DNA of 34,965 nt from Bacteriovoracaceae bacterium (GCA_028287765.1 JAQBPA010000269.1:1-34965); one strand, 5' to 3'. Counted from the first letter of the stretch, positions 16,775 to 25,800 are shown. Numbers and translations: made by a program. The notes: a model not told the origin generated them from the letters alone.

Positions 16775-18079
16775 ATGCCATCGTTTCAAGAGCCTACCAC
16801 CTACGAAACAGCGACAAAGCTTACCGGCAGTCGAGAAGTGCCGCTCAGTATTTCTGAACTTACCGATCTCATTAAATCGAAGCTTGAGCGCACTTTTAGT
16901 GATGTCGTGATTGTGGGTGAGGTGAGTAATTTCAAGGCTCATCCGTCTGGGCATTGTTATTTCTCTCTTAAAGATGAGCGGGCAATGCTTTCGGCTGTCA
17001 TGTTTAGACATGATCATTCGAAAATAAAATTTAAGATGCAGGACGGCCAAAAGGTCATCGCCTTTGGAAAGATCACTGTCTATCCACCACGCGGAAATTA
17101 TCAGATTGTCCTTTCTCGAGTGGAGCCGGATGGTCTCGGAGCCCTTCAGCTTGCTTACGAGCAACTGAAGAAAAAGCTCGAAGCGGAAGGTTTATTTTCG
17201 CAGGATCGAAAACGTGCGATTCCTCTTTACCCGAAAAAAGTGGGCCTCGTCACTTCGTCATCAGGTGCGGCTGTTCGCGATATTTTGCAAATTTTAGATC
17301 GAAGATTTTCCGGTCTTCATATTGTTCTCTATCCGGTGAAAGTGCAGGGCGATGGTTCTGCTGAAGAAGTAACGAAGGGAATTGAAGACTTCAATTCGTT
17401 TTTTCCTGAGGTGGATGTGCTGATCGTTGGCCGTGGTGGCGGAAGCATTGAAGATCTTTGGGCGTTTAACGAAGAAATCGTCGCTCGCGCGATTTTTAAT
17501 TCGAAGATTCCGATCATCTCCGCTGTCGGACACGAAATCGATTTTACAATCGCCGACTTTGTCGCCGACTTAAGAGCGCCTACGCCGTCGGCGGCCGCTG
17601 AACTGGTGATTGCAAACAAAGTCGAAATTATTCACCGCGTGGATCAGTGGGTGAGAAGACTTCTGCAAATACGAAGTAAACTTGAAATGGTTCAGATGCG
17701 AGTGGACGATCTGATTCAAAAACTTCAAGGTCTTCTTGACGGAAAAATATCCAATTTGTTTTTAACCATTCAAACGCTCAAAGGAAAACTTTGGCAGCAT
17801 TCGCCGAAAGCGATACTCACAGGTTATCGACATCGTTTGGATGCACAGATGCAGAGACTTCTTGCTTCGCCTGAAACCTTTTTAGAAAAGAAAACGTGGA
17901 AGGTTGAACATCTAAACACCAAACTTAAACTTCTCAATCCTCGAGCGATCATGGAGCGCGGCTATAGTATCGTGAGAATTCTAGAGACCAAAAAAGTGGT
18001 GAAGAAGGTTTCGGATGTTCAAATGGGCGAGAAGCTTCTAATCGAACTCTCCAAAGGTAAAATTACCGCACGAGTATAA
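16775..18079 (+). CDS. xseA: exodeoxyribonuclease VII large subunit
   Basis: 434 residues, the usual length. An N-terminal OB-fold (VVIVGEVSNFKAHPSGHCYFSLKD, about residues 45-70) binds single-stranded DNA. The catalytic domain follows with GLVTSSSGAAVRDIL, DVLIVGRGGGSIEDLWAFNEE and the PIISAVGHEIDFTIADFVADLRAPTPSAAAE block. The C-terminus holds the long coiled coil and a RGYSIV motif. With XseB it degrades single-stranded DNA in repair. xseB is not adjacent in this window. Confidence 0.96.
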   Translation: MPSFQEPTTYETATKLTGSREVPLSISELTDLIKSKLERTFSDVVIVGEVSNFKAHPSGHCYFSLKDERAMLSAVMFRHDHSKIKFKMQDGQKVIAFGKITVYPPRGNYQIVLSRVEPDGLGALQLAYEQLKKKLEAEGLFSQDRKRAIPLYPKKVGLVTSSSGAAVRDILQILDRRFSGLHIVLYPVKVQGDGSAEEVTKGIEDFNSFFPEVDVLIVGRGGGSIEDLWAFNEEIVARAIFNSKIPIISAVGHEIDFTIADFVADLRAPTPSAAAELVIANKVEIIHRVDQWVRRLLQIRSKLEMVQMRVDDLIQKLQGLLDGKISNLFLTIQTLKGKLWQHSPKAILTGYRHRLDAQMQRLLASPETFLEKKTWKVEHLNTKLKLLNPRAIMERGYSIVRILETKKVVKKVSDVQMGEKLLIELSKGKITARV

Positions 18080-18211
18080 TATAAGGACGGGTTTTAACTC
18101 TCCCGGAGCCCTTCTTTGACCAGATCAGAAAGATCTTAGCGAGCCCTGTTGCTGGGTAACTGCGGCTGTGTTAATTAAGCTTTTTTAACCGTGTTTTAAG
18201 GAGCTTCTATC

Positions 18212-19474
18212 ATGACAAAAATGACCAAAATACTTTTATCTGTGGCTTTCGTTTTAAGCTGTTCTCACCTCTGCTCTGCCGCTGAATCGACTGTGAATGC
18301 CAAACTGACTGCCGAACAAATAGAGTTTGTGAAAAAGCACGCTCCGAATTTGATTCAGCCTAAATGCAATTTTAGCGTCGATGGCGCGGTGCCACTTGAT
18401 TATCGTAATCCAGGCGATTTTCGCGTTTGCGAAAATGATCCTTCAAAAAGTGGCAATGAAGACAAATTAAATGCTCTGAAAAAAAAGACAGTCGTTTATT
18501 TTATTTACCAAGAGCTGAATGGATTCGTGCTGGTTAATTATATGTTTTATCGCACTTGGAGCGCTGGATTCGGATGGACTCGCGGAGTGGGTTCGCATGT
18601 TAATGACACTGAGTCTGTGTATGAACTGTTCAAGAAAAAGAATCTTGGCTCGTCATATGAAAAACCTTTGGCAACCATGGAACCCGAACTCGTCGCCATT
18701 GTCACAAATTGGCATGGAGATTCGGTGAAGGCTGTCGCAAGTCGAAACTACATTCCGAATATTGGGGCACCGACAGACGAAGTCATTGCAGGACTTAATT
18801 CGATGACAAAATATATCGGCGAGTGGGGTTCGACCGTATTTAGTTTTTCTCCCGGAGATTCAGAGCGCCCGCTTATTTTTTCTGAATTTAGTCGGCATGA
18901 TCTCTATCCTGTCTATGATGTTTCGGTAGCTTCTGAAGCTCTCAACAAACCTGAAACTTATATTTTTTCTGAGGCTTCAAGTCTTACGACCACGAACGCT
19001 GCGTCGCCAGAGTTTATGTTTCAAAAAGCCACGCATGTTCCTTACGACCTTGTGGACCTTTCGGACATCGTTCTTGATCCTGCGAAAGATCAGAATGAAG
19101 GCACGAGCCGCAATGTTTTAACTAAGGCTGACGTCATGTTAGCTCCGAACACTGGCCTCAATTATACGAATGGCAAATCGGATTGGGATGGAAAAGATAT
19201 TCTCGGAAATGTGATTGTTCCACGCTCGGATGTGAATGGGGATTTGTTGGCTGGAAAAGGTGAAAGCAATGAAGCTAATCTTTCTTACAATTGGGGAGTG
19301 ACGAATGCAAAAATCAAATCTCCCAAAAATAAGAAGAGCGGCGATGCGATTGGCCTTCCAAGAACCGACGGAGCTTTTCCACATAAATGGGTAGAGAACG
19401 GCACGACAGGTCTCGTGAAGAATGCCGATGAACTCGATATCGTTCGAGCTCCATTTATGAAAGTACGACAGTAA
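18212..19474 (+). CDS. secreted protein with a possible Vps62/DUF946-like pattern
   Basis: 420 residues with a signal peptide (cleavage near LCSAAE, residue 24) and an AAGGAG ribosome site before the ATG. The middle third shows spaced blocks that resemble, from memory, the Vps62/DUF946 family: GVGSHVNDTESVYELF (compare family GEHVGDWEHVTL), VAIVTNWHGD, and RPLIFSEFSRHDLYP (compare family SSLHGHASYP). The last 150 residues have no recognised relation. Biochemical function of that family is poorly defined. The serpin gene begins only 13 nt after the stop, so the two are likely co-transcribed and co-secreted. The gene is certain; the family call is tentative. Confidence 0.55.
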   Translation: MTKMTKILLSVAFVLSCSHLCSAAESTVNAKLTAEQIEFVKKHAPNLIQPKCNFSVDGAVPLDYRNPGDFRVCENDPSKSGNEDKLNALKKKTVVYFIYQELNGFVLVNYMFYRTWSAGFGWTRGVGSHVNDTESVYELFKKKNLGSSYEKPLATMEPELVAIVTNWHGDSVKAVASRNYIPNIGAPTDEVIAGLNSMTKYIGEWGSTVFSFSPGDSERPLIFSEFSRHDLYPVYDVSVASEALNKPETYIFSEASSLTTTNAASPEFMFQKATHVPYDLVDLSDIVLDPAKDQNEGTSRNVLTKADVMLAPNTGLNYTNGKSDWDGKDILGNVIVPRSDVNGDLLAGKGESNEANLSYNWGVTNAKIKSPKNKKSGDAIGLPRTDGAFPHKWVENGTTGLVKNADELDIVRAPFMKVRQ

Positions 19475-19487
19475 AAGAATAAGAGAC

Positions 19488-20744
19488 TTGAAAAGAATAC
19501 TTTCGAAAGCGGTCGTGATGGCGACCGCACTTAATTTATGTGGTCAGTTTAAACTTTCTGAATGTTCGGCATCCGAGCTATGTGCTGAGGATCTTGCTCT
19601 CTTGATGCAAGATATCGGCTCTTCTCACAATACTTTTGGTTCGAATGTATTGAAAGAGTTCGTGAGTTCTGCTCCCGGAGAAAATATTCTCTTCTCACCG
19701 ATAAGTGCAGCACTTTCTCTGTCAATTCTTCAAAATGGAGCCCGGACACGTACACTTCGGCAAATCATAGAAGCTACTCAGACTCTATGGCGTCTTGATG
19801 ATCTCAATCTAGTCAACGCAAAGCTGATCGCAGAGCTTACTGAAAATAAGGGAGATGAAAAACTTTTCATTGCAAACTCGCTGTGGAGTGACATCGAACG
19901 ATTTGAATATGCTCCGCGATTCTTGGATTCTGTGCGGACCGCTTACTCAGCTCAGCTTGAACTCAGAAATTTTGCTGATCCAACAACCCTCATGGCGATC
20001 AACAGATGGGTGGATGACAACACAAATCAGATAATACCATTTATATTAGCCGAGTTAAATCCGGCGACGGTTGCCATTCTTTTGAATGCTCTTTCTTTTG
20101 AGGGGAAGTGGCGTGCTCCATTTTTACAATATGGAACTAAGGAAGAAGATTTTACACTTCAGTCCGGCGAAAAAACAAAAGCTAAAATGATGCGAAAAAT
20201 CGATACTGTTTCGTATGCCGAATTGAAAGGCGCTCAGTTCATTAGCCTTTCGTTTGCGGCTGACGACTTTACTGCAGGACGGTTTGTTTTGGATATTGCA
20301 CTACCTGCGACCAGAGTTACACTTCAAGATTTCATCAATGATCAAGTTGAGATCAGTCGTCTTCGAACTTCGGCGAAGCCTGAGGTCGTCAATCTCCTCG
20401 TACCAAAATTTAAATTTGATTTTCAGAAGTCTTTAAAACCCATTTTAATAAAATGGGGTATGGAAGATACATTTTCAGATCGAGCAGATCTAAGTGATTT
20501 GGGTCGATCAATTCATTATGGAGGCAATCTTTTTATTCAAGATGTCCTCCAAAAAACAGCGATCGAAATGGATGAAAACGGATTCAAGGCAGCAGCGGCA
20601 ACAACGGTTCTTACAGGGTTGAAGTCCATTCGTATGCCCACTAAAACTTTTGTCGCCAACAGACCTTTCGTCATTTCTTTAAGAGATACCAAAACAGACG
20701 TCGTTATATTTCTGGGAGTTGTTTCAAACCCTGAATGGAAATAA
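19488..20744 (+). CDS. serpin-family protease inhibitor, probably secreted
   Basis: 418 residues covering a whole serpin fold. Typical blocks are NILFSPISAALSLSILQNGA (67-84), LFIANSLW (126-133), LLNALSFEGKW (198-208), LVPKFKFD (304-311), WGMEDTFS (323-330), QKTAIEMDENGF (355-366) and NRPFVISLRD (391-400). The reactive-loop hinge is G365-F-K-A-A-A-A-T, an Ala-rich inhibitory-type hinge. Counting from P15 Gly puts P1 at K379 and P1' at S380, predicting inhibition of trypsin-like proteases; a Phe at P14 is unusual. The N-terminus has a hydrophobic segment consistent with export, but the TTG start has only a weak ribosome site, so GTG 19515 or ATG 19518 are alternatives. Confidence 0.9.
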   Translation: MKRILSKAVVMATALNLCGQFKLSECSASELCAEDLALLMQDIGSSHNTFGSNVLKEFVSSAPGENILFSPISAALSLSILQNGARTRTLRQIIEATQTLWRLDDLNLVNAKLIAELTENKGDEKLFIANSLWSDIERFEYAPRFLDSVRTAYSAQLELRNFADPTTLMAINRWVDDNTNQIIPFILAELNPATVAILLNALSFEGKWRAPFLQYGTKEEDFTLQSGEKTKAKMMRKIDTVSYAELKGAQFISLSFAADDFTAGRFVLDIALPATRVTLQDFINDQVEISRLRTSAKPEVVNLLVPKFKFDFQKSLKPILIKWGMEDTFSDRADLSDLGRSIHYGGNLFIQDVLQKTAIEMDENGFKAAAATTVLTGLKSIRMPTKTFVANRPFVISLRDTKTDVVIFLGVVSNPEWK

Positions 20745-20801
20745 TTTTAAACGTCATGGCTGTTAATCAGCAATCGCCAAAGAAAATTTCTCAAAATAAG
20801 A

Positions 20802-21608
20802 TCAGGGTAGGTAGTTAATAGCTTCGCTTTTTGGGAAGTAAGATTTGCCCAAGTAATCACGCGCATTCCAGTCGGGATGATAGTCGGGAATTTCTGTTCC
20901 TGGAGAGATCTGGCTTAAAACCGTTTTAATGAAATCGTGAAATAGAAGTCCAGAGAGATCAGAAGTCAGTACTTCGGTTTCGCTTCGAGAAAAAATATCT
21001 TTGATCGATAACTTATCCTTAAAAAAAATTATCCGGCGTCTCGATTCAAATATCTCAATAATTTTTTCGAGAAGCTCTTGAGAGGGCGGACTATCGAGCC
21101 ATGCTTGAACCGCCTTCTCAATCTCTGCTTCGTGCAGTGAATGCGCAGCTCTCGATCGGATCCATCTGATAAGTGTTCCGCTCGAAGGTAAGAGCATGAC
21201 GTTAAGATCATAATTCTCATTATGAATTTGTTGAAGATGCGTTTCAAGAGGCTCGTTCGAAAGTGATTTCTTAAAATCAAATGCAGCACCATGCACCGCT
21301 CCAACCAATACAAAGCTACTAAGATAAATGGTGATACTATGGATATAAGTGTGGATAGAAGTGTATTGAAGATTTTTGCCGAGGATTGTGCCTCCAACTA
21401 AGGTACTGAGTGCCACTGTACAGAGGGCGATTTGTTTTCCTCTCCTGCTTCTTGTCTCGGCTAAATTTAAATGATCTGAATTATAAACAACCGTTGCTTT
21501 AATGAGCCCACGCCGAGTTGGAAACAGTACGTCCGCGGCAAAGGTATGAGACAAACCAGAACTGAGAGAAATAAAAAATAGAATTGCGCCGACCTGTCCC
21601 TTAAGCAT
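20802..21608 (-). CDS. predicted membrane/secreted protein, unknown function
   Basis: About 268 residues from the ATG at 21608. This start gives an N-terminal signal-like segment (MLKGQVGAILFFISLSSGLSHTFAA); the track start is a TTG 13 codons further out without a ribosome site. Two adjacent hydrophobic stretches follow at roughly residues 60-85 (IALCTVALSTLVGGTILG) and 90-115 (SITIYLSSFVLVGAVHGAAF). Then comes a soluble, charged C-terminal half with helical repeats and a Trp/Tyr-rich end. No family was recognised. It is convergent with the serpin gene (about 57 bp apart). Confidence 0.5.
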   Translation of the reverse strand: MLKGQVGAILFFISLSSGLSHTFAADVLFPTRRGLIKATVVYNSDHLNLAETRSRRGKQIALCTVALSTLVGGTILGKNLQYTSIHTYIHSITIYLSSFVLVGAVHGAAFDFKKSLSNEPLETHLQQIHNENYDLNVMLLPSSGTLIRWIRSRAAHSLHEAEIEKAVQAWLDSPPSQELLEKIIEIFESRRRIIFFKDKLSIKDIFSRSETEVLTSDLSGLLFHDFIKTVLSQISPGTEIPDYHPDWNARDYLGKSYFPKSEAINYLP

Positions 21609-21675
21609 GCCACTACTTGGATACTCTAGAGAGAAATTAAACGACAAGTATTTAATGAATGGATGCCGATTTCAT

Positions 21676-22542
21676 CTAAATTTGAACGACAGGGCCTCGT
21701 TCGAAATGTTTTTTGCCCTTCAATACCCCGGTTGCAGGACTTACGGGGTCGTGCTCGTAAATAAAAATCCATTGATCCCGAACAGCTTCTTCTAAAAGCG
21801 CTTCTTTTTCTTCGAGAAGTTTAATGACGTGAATATCGTAGCCCATCACCCAGGGCACTGGAATATGAGACGCAGTCGGAATCATATCCGATGGATAAAA
21901 GAATTTTCGATTTCCTAAACTGATGAGCGGACATTGAAGTCCGATCGTGTGTCCGTAAGAAAGTCTTACGGTAATGCCTGGCCAGTGGATGGCTTTTTCA
22001 AATTCTTGAACGCCATTGCAAATGACGAGCTGTTTTGAATCCACAAGCGGCATGAAATTTTGCGGAAGATAACTCGCCGCTTCACGTGAGTTCGGTGCCG
22101 TAGCCCAATCAAAATTATCTTTTTGCACATAATATTTTGCATTCGGAAAAGTGGGAACAAACTTTCCTTCCGAGATTTCTTTAGTAGAGCCGCCGGTATG
22201 ATCAAAGTGAAGGTGAGTAAGAATCACATCTGTAATATCTTCAGGTTTGAGACCATGCTTTGCTAAATTTTTTTCGAGAGAATCTTGGGAGTGATCGATC
22301 GCATAAATACCGACCATCTTCTCCGTCCATTTTTCACCAATGCCGGTATCGACAATCAAATTTCTTTTTTGTTTAGAATCCTTCAATAAAATAACTCGCA
22401 GCGCCATCGGGATACGGTTTTGCCCATCCGGGGGAATGGCTTTCTCCCAAATCGGTTTTGGAACTGTTCCAAACATCGCTCCACCGTCGAGTTTAAATGT
22501 TCCCGTCTCTAAGGCATAAATTTCTGAGGAGTCGAATTTCAT
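21676..22542 (-). CDS. metallo-beta-lactamase-fold hydrolase
   Basis: 288 residues. The metal-binding set is visible: HLHFDH near residue 110 (HxHxDH), a downstream His in SYGHTIG near 195, Asp in PSDMIP near 217 and a final His in YEHDP near 262. The N-terminal LIVDTGIGEKW block is typical of the lactonase/quorum-quenching-like branch, which usually carries dinuclear zinc. No signal peptide, so likely cytoplasmic. The substrate cannot be deduced; lactones, thioesters and phosphodiesters are all possible in this fold. It is a single gene between unrelated neighbours. Confidence 0.85.
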   Translation of the reverse strand: MKFDSSEIYALETGTFKLDGGAMFGTVPKPIWEKAIPPDGQNRIPMALRVILLKDSKQKRNLIVDTGIGEKWTEKMVGIYAIDHSQDSLEKNLAKHGLKPEDITDVILTHLHFDHTGGSTKEISEGKFVPTFPNAKYYVQKDNFDWATAPNSREAASYLPQNFMPLVDSKQLVICNGVQEFEKAIHWPGITVRLSYGHTIGLQCPLISLGNRKFFYPSDMIPTASHIPVPWVMGYDIHVIKLLEEKEALLEEAVRDQWIFIYEHDPVSPATGVLKGKKHFERGPVVQI

Positions 22543-22626
22543 AAGTTAAGCGCAGAATAATCCAAGCTATTTGAAAATGAAATTTATAATTCGATGACGC
22601 GTGAGATCGCATAGCTGGACCCGTTT

Positions 22627-23013
22627 TCAGCCGAGTTTAGGGATCTGAGGGATCAGATCGAAATGGGCATCTCTAGTGAATAAGACGAGTTCGTGTTGAA
22701 GAACAAGGGCTCCGATCCATAGATCATTTGTGGGAATGGGTGTTCCTTTTTTTCTGAGATCATAGAAAATAGAAGCATAGAAAAAGGAAGTTTGGTCATC
22801 GGGGTGAAGCGGTCGAATCCCTGGCAAGTTTAAAAACTTGACCAAGTTCCTCTCATTCTTTTCTGAAGACTTTCCCAGTTTAAATCCCGCGCGAAGCTCT
22901 CCTAAGACGACAAATGGAATAAATATTTCATGCGCGCTCTGAAAAAGTTCGACAGTCGCCGGATCGTTTCTGCAAAAATCAGTATAGCGATTCGTGTCGA
23001 CGGCGAATCTCAT
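22627..23013 (-). CDS. PIN-domain toxin (VapC/FitB type)
   Basis: 128 residues from the ATG at 23013, which overlaps the antitoxin stop as ATGA; the track TTG two codons upstream is less likely. PIN-domain acidic residues are present: D6 (AVDTNRY), E39 (LGELRAG), D97 (PTNDLWIGA) and D115 (TRDAHFD). These build a Mg2+-dependent ribonuclease site. All are intact, so activity is plausible. The cellular RNA target is unknown. Confidence 0.9.
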   Translation of the reverse strand: MRFAVDTNRYTDFCRNDPATVELFQSAHEIFIPFVVLGELRAGFKLGKSSEKNERNLVKFLNLPGIRPLHPDDQTSFFYASIFYDLRKKGTPIPTNDLWIGALVLQHELVLFTRDAHFDLIPQIPKLG

Positions 23014-23261
23014 TTCCAAAGTTTCCCGTCAATCGTTCGTTGAGCAAGAATAGTTGCTTCGAGTTGCCGAGCTTCTGCACTGCTTAGACTGTCCCGCAAA
23101 AAATCCATATCCGCCCGTCTAGTAGGACGATCGCCAGATCCTTCGGAAAGCGCCTCTAATGCGATATCGTTGAGGCTCCTGCCTTCTCGCTTGGCTTTCC
23201 TCTTGAGAATTAGATCAACTCTCTCGGGCACATTTCGAATCGTATACTGTTTAGTATTCAT
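23010..23261 (-). CDS. FitA/VapB-like ribbon-helix-helix antitoxin
   Basis: 83 residues from the ATG at 23261. The N-terminal RHH domain (QYTIRNVPERVDLILKRKAKREGRSLND) is typical of FitA-type antitoxins that bind DNA as dimers and block a PIN toxin through their C-terminus. The track start at 23282 lies inside the palindromic operator and is rejected. It is directly upstream of, and overlapping with, the PIN toxin gene. Confidence 0.85.
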   Translation of the reverse strand: MNTKQYTIRNVPERVDLILKRKAKREGRSLNDIALEALSEGSGDRPTRRADMDFLRDSLSSAEARQLEATILAQRTIDGKLWK

Positions 23262-23264
23262 ATT

Positions 23265-23295
23265 ATGCCTACATTGAAACATAAAATGTAGGCAT
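23265..23295. promoter_or_regulatory. palindromic operator of the toxin-antitoxin operon
   Basis: ATGCCTACATT and AATGTAGGCAT form a perfect 11-bp inverted repeat with a 9-bp spacer, ending 4 bp upstream of the antitoxin ATG. RHH antitoxins with PIN toxins autoregulate through such inverted repeats, so this is the expected binding site. Confidence 0.8.
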
Positions 23296-23307
23296 TGTCA
23301 AGAGCCC

Positions 23308-23697
23308 CTATTTCAGGCCGCAAAAAATAGAAGTTTTACGTTTTGGCAGGTAAGGCCGGCTTCTCGAGAAAATAAAGTAGCCAATTTTCGCGAAAGGATA
23401 GACAAGCGGAAAGCCGAGCAGCTTTGAAAGCCATTGAAATCTTGGAAGTAAATGATAAATTTCTATTAACGCAGGAATTCCGTGAAGAATTTTCCCGTTC
23501 GGACAAATAATGTGCATTTCGGTGTCGACGGCTTTTTTTGAAAGCCCGTAAGACTCAGCTGAAAAGTTTGAATCCGCAATATCGATGAATTCCAATGTGT
23601 GGTTTGTATCGTATTTTTTTAACCAAAGGGCTTCGAGTGAGCAGAGATGACAAATGCCATCGAGAAAGACCCGATATTTTTCGGATGTAGCGACCAT
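23308..23697 (-). CDS. DCC-family thiol-disulfide oxidoreductase (DUF393)
   Basis: 129 residues. The N-terminal VFLDGICHLCS carries the DGxCxxC motif of the DCC family (thioredoxin-like fold), followed by FIDIADSNF and a downstream GIPALIEIYHLLPRF block as in relatives. The C-terminal half has a hydrophobic helix (FPLVYPFAKIGYFIFSR), perhaps membrane-associated. Members are thought to act in thiol redox chemistry; physiological partners are not established. It is on the same strand as the nuo operon downstream of nuoI (50-bp gap) and may be read through from it. Confidence 0.82.
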   Translation of the reverse strand: MVATSEKYRVFLDGICHLCSLEALWLKKYDTNHTLEFIDIADSNFSAESYGLSKKAVDTEMHIICPNGKILHGIPALIEIYHLLPRFQWLSKLLGFPLVYPFAKIGYFIFSRSRPYLPKRKTSIFCGLK

Positions 23698-23747
23698 AGA
23701 TGAATCACTCTATCAGAAGCTTAATCGAGCGTTGCTGTAAAAAGGTC

Positions 23748-24257
23748 TTATGCGGACTTCGTAATTTTCTTCGGCTCGTGAAAGACCGAAATATTTTTGC
23801 CTTGAAGCGACGGTCGATTCATTAAGAAATCGATTCCCACTACAAAATTTCTCTCGGCTAATTCGGCCATTTCATAATCTCGGCCCATACGAACCGCATC
23901 GACCGGGCAGGCGTCTTCGCAGTAGCCGCAGAATACACATCTGAGTAAATCGATCTCATAAATAGCTGGATATTTTTCGACTTGAGGATTCGGAGATTCG
24001 GCCGCCACGATATGTATACATTCAGCCGGACAAGCGGTCGCGCAGAGCATGCAGGAGGTACAGGCAATTTCACCATTATGCTTTTTAGTGAGTACATGCG
24101 TTCCCATAAACTTTTGCGAATATTTTCGCTTTTGCTCTGGGTACATAATCGTCGGACGTTTGGTGATACCGAGTAAGTTTTTAATAAAGTGCCCGCCGGT
24201 GATCATTAGGCCTTTAAAAATTCCGATGACGTAAGATTTACTCTCGAGTGTTGCCAT
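23748..24257 (-). CDS. nuoI: NADH-quinone oxidoreductase subunit I
   Basis: 169 residues from the ATG at 24257, 1 nt past the nuoG stop. The track start inside nuoG is rejected. Two 4Fe-4S motifs, CTSCMLCATACP and CVFCGYCEDACP, bind clusters N6a and N6b that relay electrons toward quinone in complex I. The N-terminal IFKGLMITGGHFIKNLLG segment is the usual membrane-surface helix. It is the last gene of the operon. Confidence 0.93.
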   Translation of the reverse strand: MATLESKSYVIGIFKGLMITGGHFIKNLLGITKRPTIMYPEQKRKYSQKFMGTHVLTKKHNGEIACTSCMLCATACPAECIHIVAAESPNPQVEKYPAIYEIDLLRCVFCGYCEDACPVDAVRMGRDYEMAELAERNFVVGIDFLMNRPSLQGKNISVFHEPKKITKSA

Positions 24258-24258
24258 T

Positions 24259-25776
24259 TTAATTCGCCATCCTTTCGCGACTCTCAGCACGTTTTGCTTG
24301 GGCCTCGAGAAGATCTTTCATTGTCTGTTGAATGGATCTCGATTCTTTAAACATTTGAAATCCCGCCTCTAGCGATTGCGAGATCTCGGCGTGGTTGATC
24401 ATAGTTCCCGCCTTTTCGTAATGGCTAAGTGTCGGGAGACTCAAAGCTGATGGGAACATTTCGATCGCCGCATTTTGGGGAGTGAGAATCACCACAAACT
24501 GAGACGGCTTCACCATTTGGGATATGCGGCTCATATGTGGAAATTGTCTTTCACCTTCGGGGCAAATGATGACGAGATGAGAAATGGTTTCTTTTTCGAG
24601 CGCTTTAATTAGATCTTCAATCGATTGAAGTTTAATTTTCTTTTCTTTGGACGTTTTTAAAAAGCCTCGGCTATTGGGATAAGGATCCGATCGGAGTAAA
24701 AACCCGTCGACCGCTTCGTCTTTTTGAACGAGCGTTTCTACCGATTCGCTATAAAATTTATTAGTCTTTAATTGCGTCGCGAAGGTTTCAAATATCGAGA
24801 CGAGCTCTTCATTCGTTTGATGCGGAGTAATCCAAACGCCGATTTCTTCGGTTCTTTCAGTGGCGATTAAAACTTTTAAATCTGCAGCCCAAGCAGCGAT
24901 GGCTTCAGCATGGGGGAGATCCACTCCGCCCAGTTTTGCATTTGAGAGTCTGCGATCAAAATTGGAATCTTTATAAGTGACGCGGCCCTTGTCGCACATC
25001 CAATACGAATTCACTTGCTCGTTATAGCGAGGTTTTAAACGATAGATGTGTTTTCCTTTTTTATGGTGCACATCCACATTGCAACCCTTGCTGCAACCGG
25101 AGCAAATCGATTGGGTTTCATCTAAGAACCAAACTCTTTGCTCAAATCTAAAATCTTTGGAAGTAAGCGCACCGACAGGACAAATATCGACGACGTTCGT
25201 TTGGTAATTTCCGGTGAGTGGAGAGTCGTTTACAGTTCCGATCACCGAGCGATCGCCGCGGCTAAAAATTCCGAGCTCACTTGTTTTTGAAATTTCTTGA
25301 GTGAAGCGAACGCAGCGACTGCAAAGAATACAGCGCTCTTTATCGAGCACCACTTGATCGCCAATATCGACGACTTTAGGCTTTAATTCTTTTTCTTCGT
25401 GCATCTCACTCTTATATTTGCCGTGCTTCATATAATATTCTTGAAGCCCGCATTCACCCGCTTGGTCGCAGATGGGGCAGTCGATCGGGTGGTTGATGAG
25501 ATGAAATTCTAAACTCCACTTCACAGCGTCGGTGACTTTGGGAGTATCGGTCTTCACTTTGAGTCCGTCGGAGCACTTCATATTGCAAGCAACTTGAAGT
25601 TTTGGATTTCCTTCTTGCTCGACGTAGCACATGCGGCACTGACCTGCGATCGAAAGCCCAGGATGGTAGCAATAGTGCGGAATTTCGAAGCCGTTTTCTT
25701 CTGCGGCATCGACGAGATTCTTGCCGGCCTCAACTTCAAGTTCTTTTCCGTTAACGGTGATTTTAACCTTAGCCAT
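24259..25776 (-). CDS. nuoG: NADH-quinone oxidoreductase subunit G (short form)
   Basis: 505 residues. The N-terminal 2Fe-2S ferredoxin domain is visible (HYCYHPGLSIAGQCRMCYV and VACNMKC). It is followed by the His/Cys cluster block (HPIDCPICDQAGECGLQEYYMKHG), a 4Fe-4S pair region (CILCSRCVRF ... VDICPVGAL) and the first part of the molybdopterin-oxidoreductase-like domain (CSGCSKGCNVDVH). The C-terminal domain is short and poorly conserved compared with canonical NuoG (about 700-900 aa). The iron-sulfur relay appears complete; the non-catalytic C-terminal fold is reduced. It lies between nuoF and nuoI. Confidence 0.93.
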   Translation of the reverse strand: MAKVKITVNGKELEVEAGKNLVDAAEENGFEIPHYCYHPGLSIAGQCRMCYVEQEGNPKLQVACNMKCSDGLKVKTDTPKVTDAVKWSLEFHLINHPIDCPICDQAGECGLQEYYMKHGKYKSEMHEEKELKPKVVDIGDQVVLDKERCILCSRCVRFTQEISKTSELGIFSRGDRSVIGTVNDSPLTGNYQTNVVDICPVGALTSKDFRFEQRVWFLDETQSICSGCSKGCNVDVHHKKGKHIYRLKPRYNEQVNSYWMCDKGRVTYKDSNFDRRLSNAKLGGVDLPHAEAIAAWAADLKVLIATERTEEIGVWITPHQTNEELVSIFETFATQLKTNKFYSESVETLVQKDEAVDGFLLRSDPYPNSRGFLKTSKEKKIKLQSIEDLIKALEKETISHLVIICPEGERQFPHMSRISQMVKPSQFVVILTPQNAAIEMFPSALSLPTLSHYEKAGTMINHAEISQSLEAGFQMFKESRSIQQTMKDLLEAQAKRAESRERMAN

Positions 25777-25800
25777 GTTTAGCCATCCTTTGACTCTGGT

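Noticed and set aside
16581-16781. 67-codon extension of the small secreted protein
   Set aside because: Runs over the xseA start and hides a clean signal peptide at the internal ATG.
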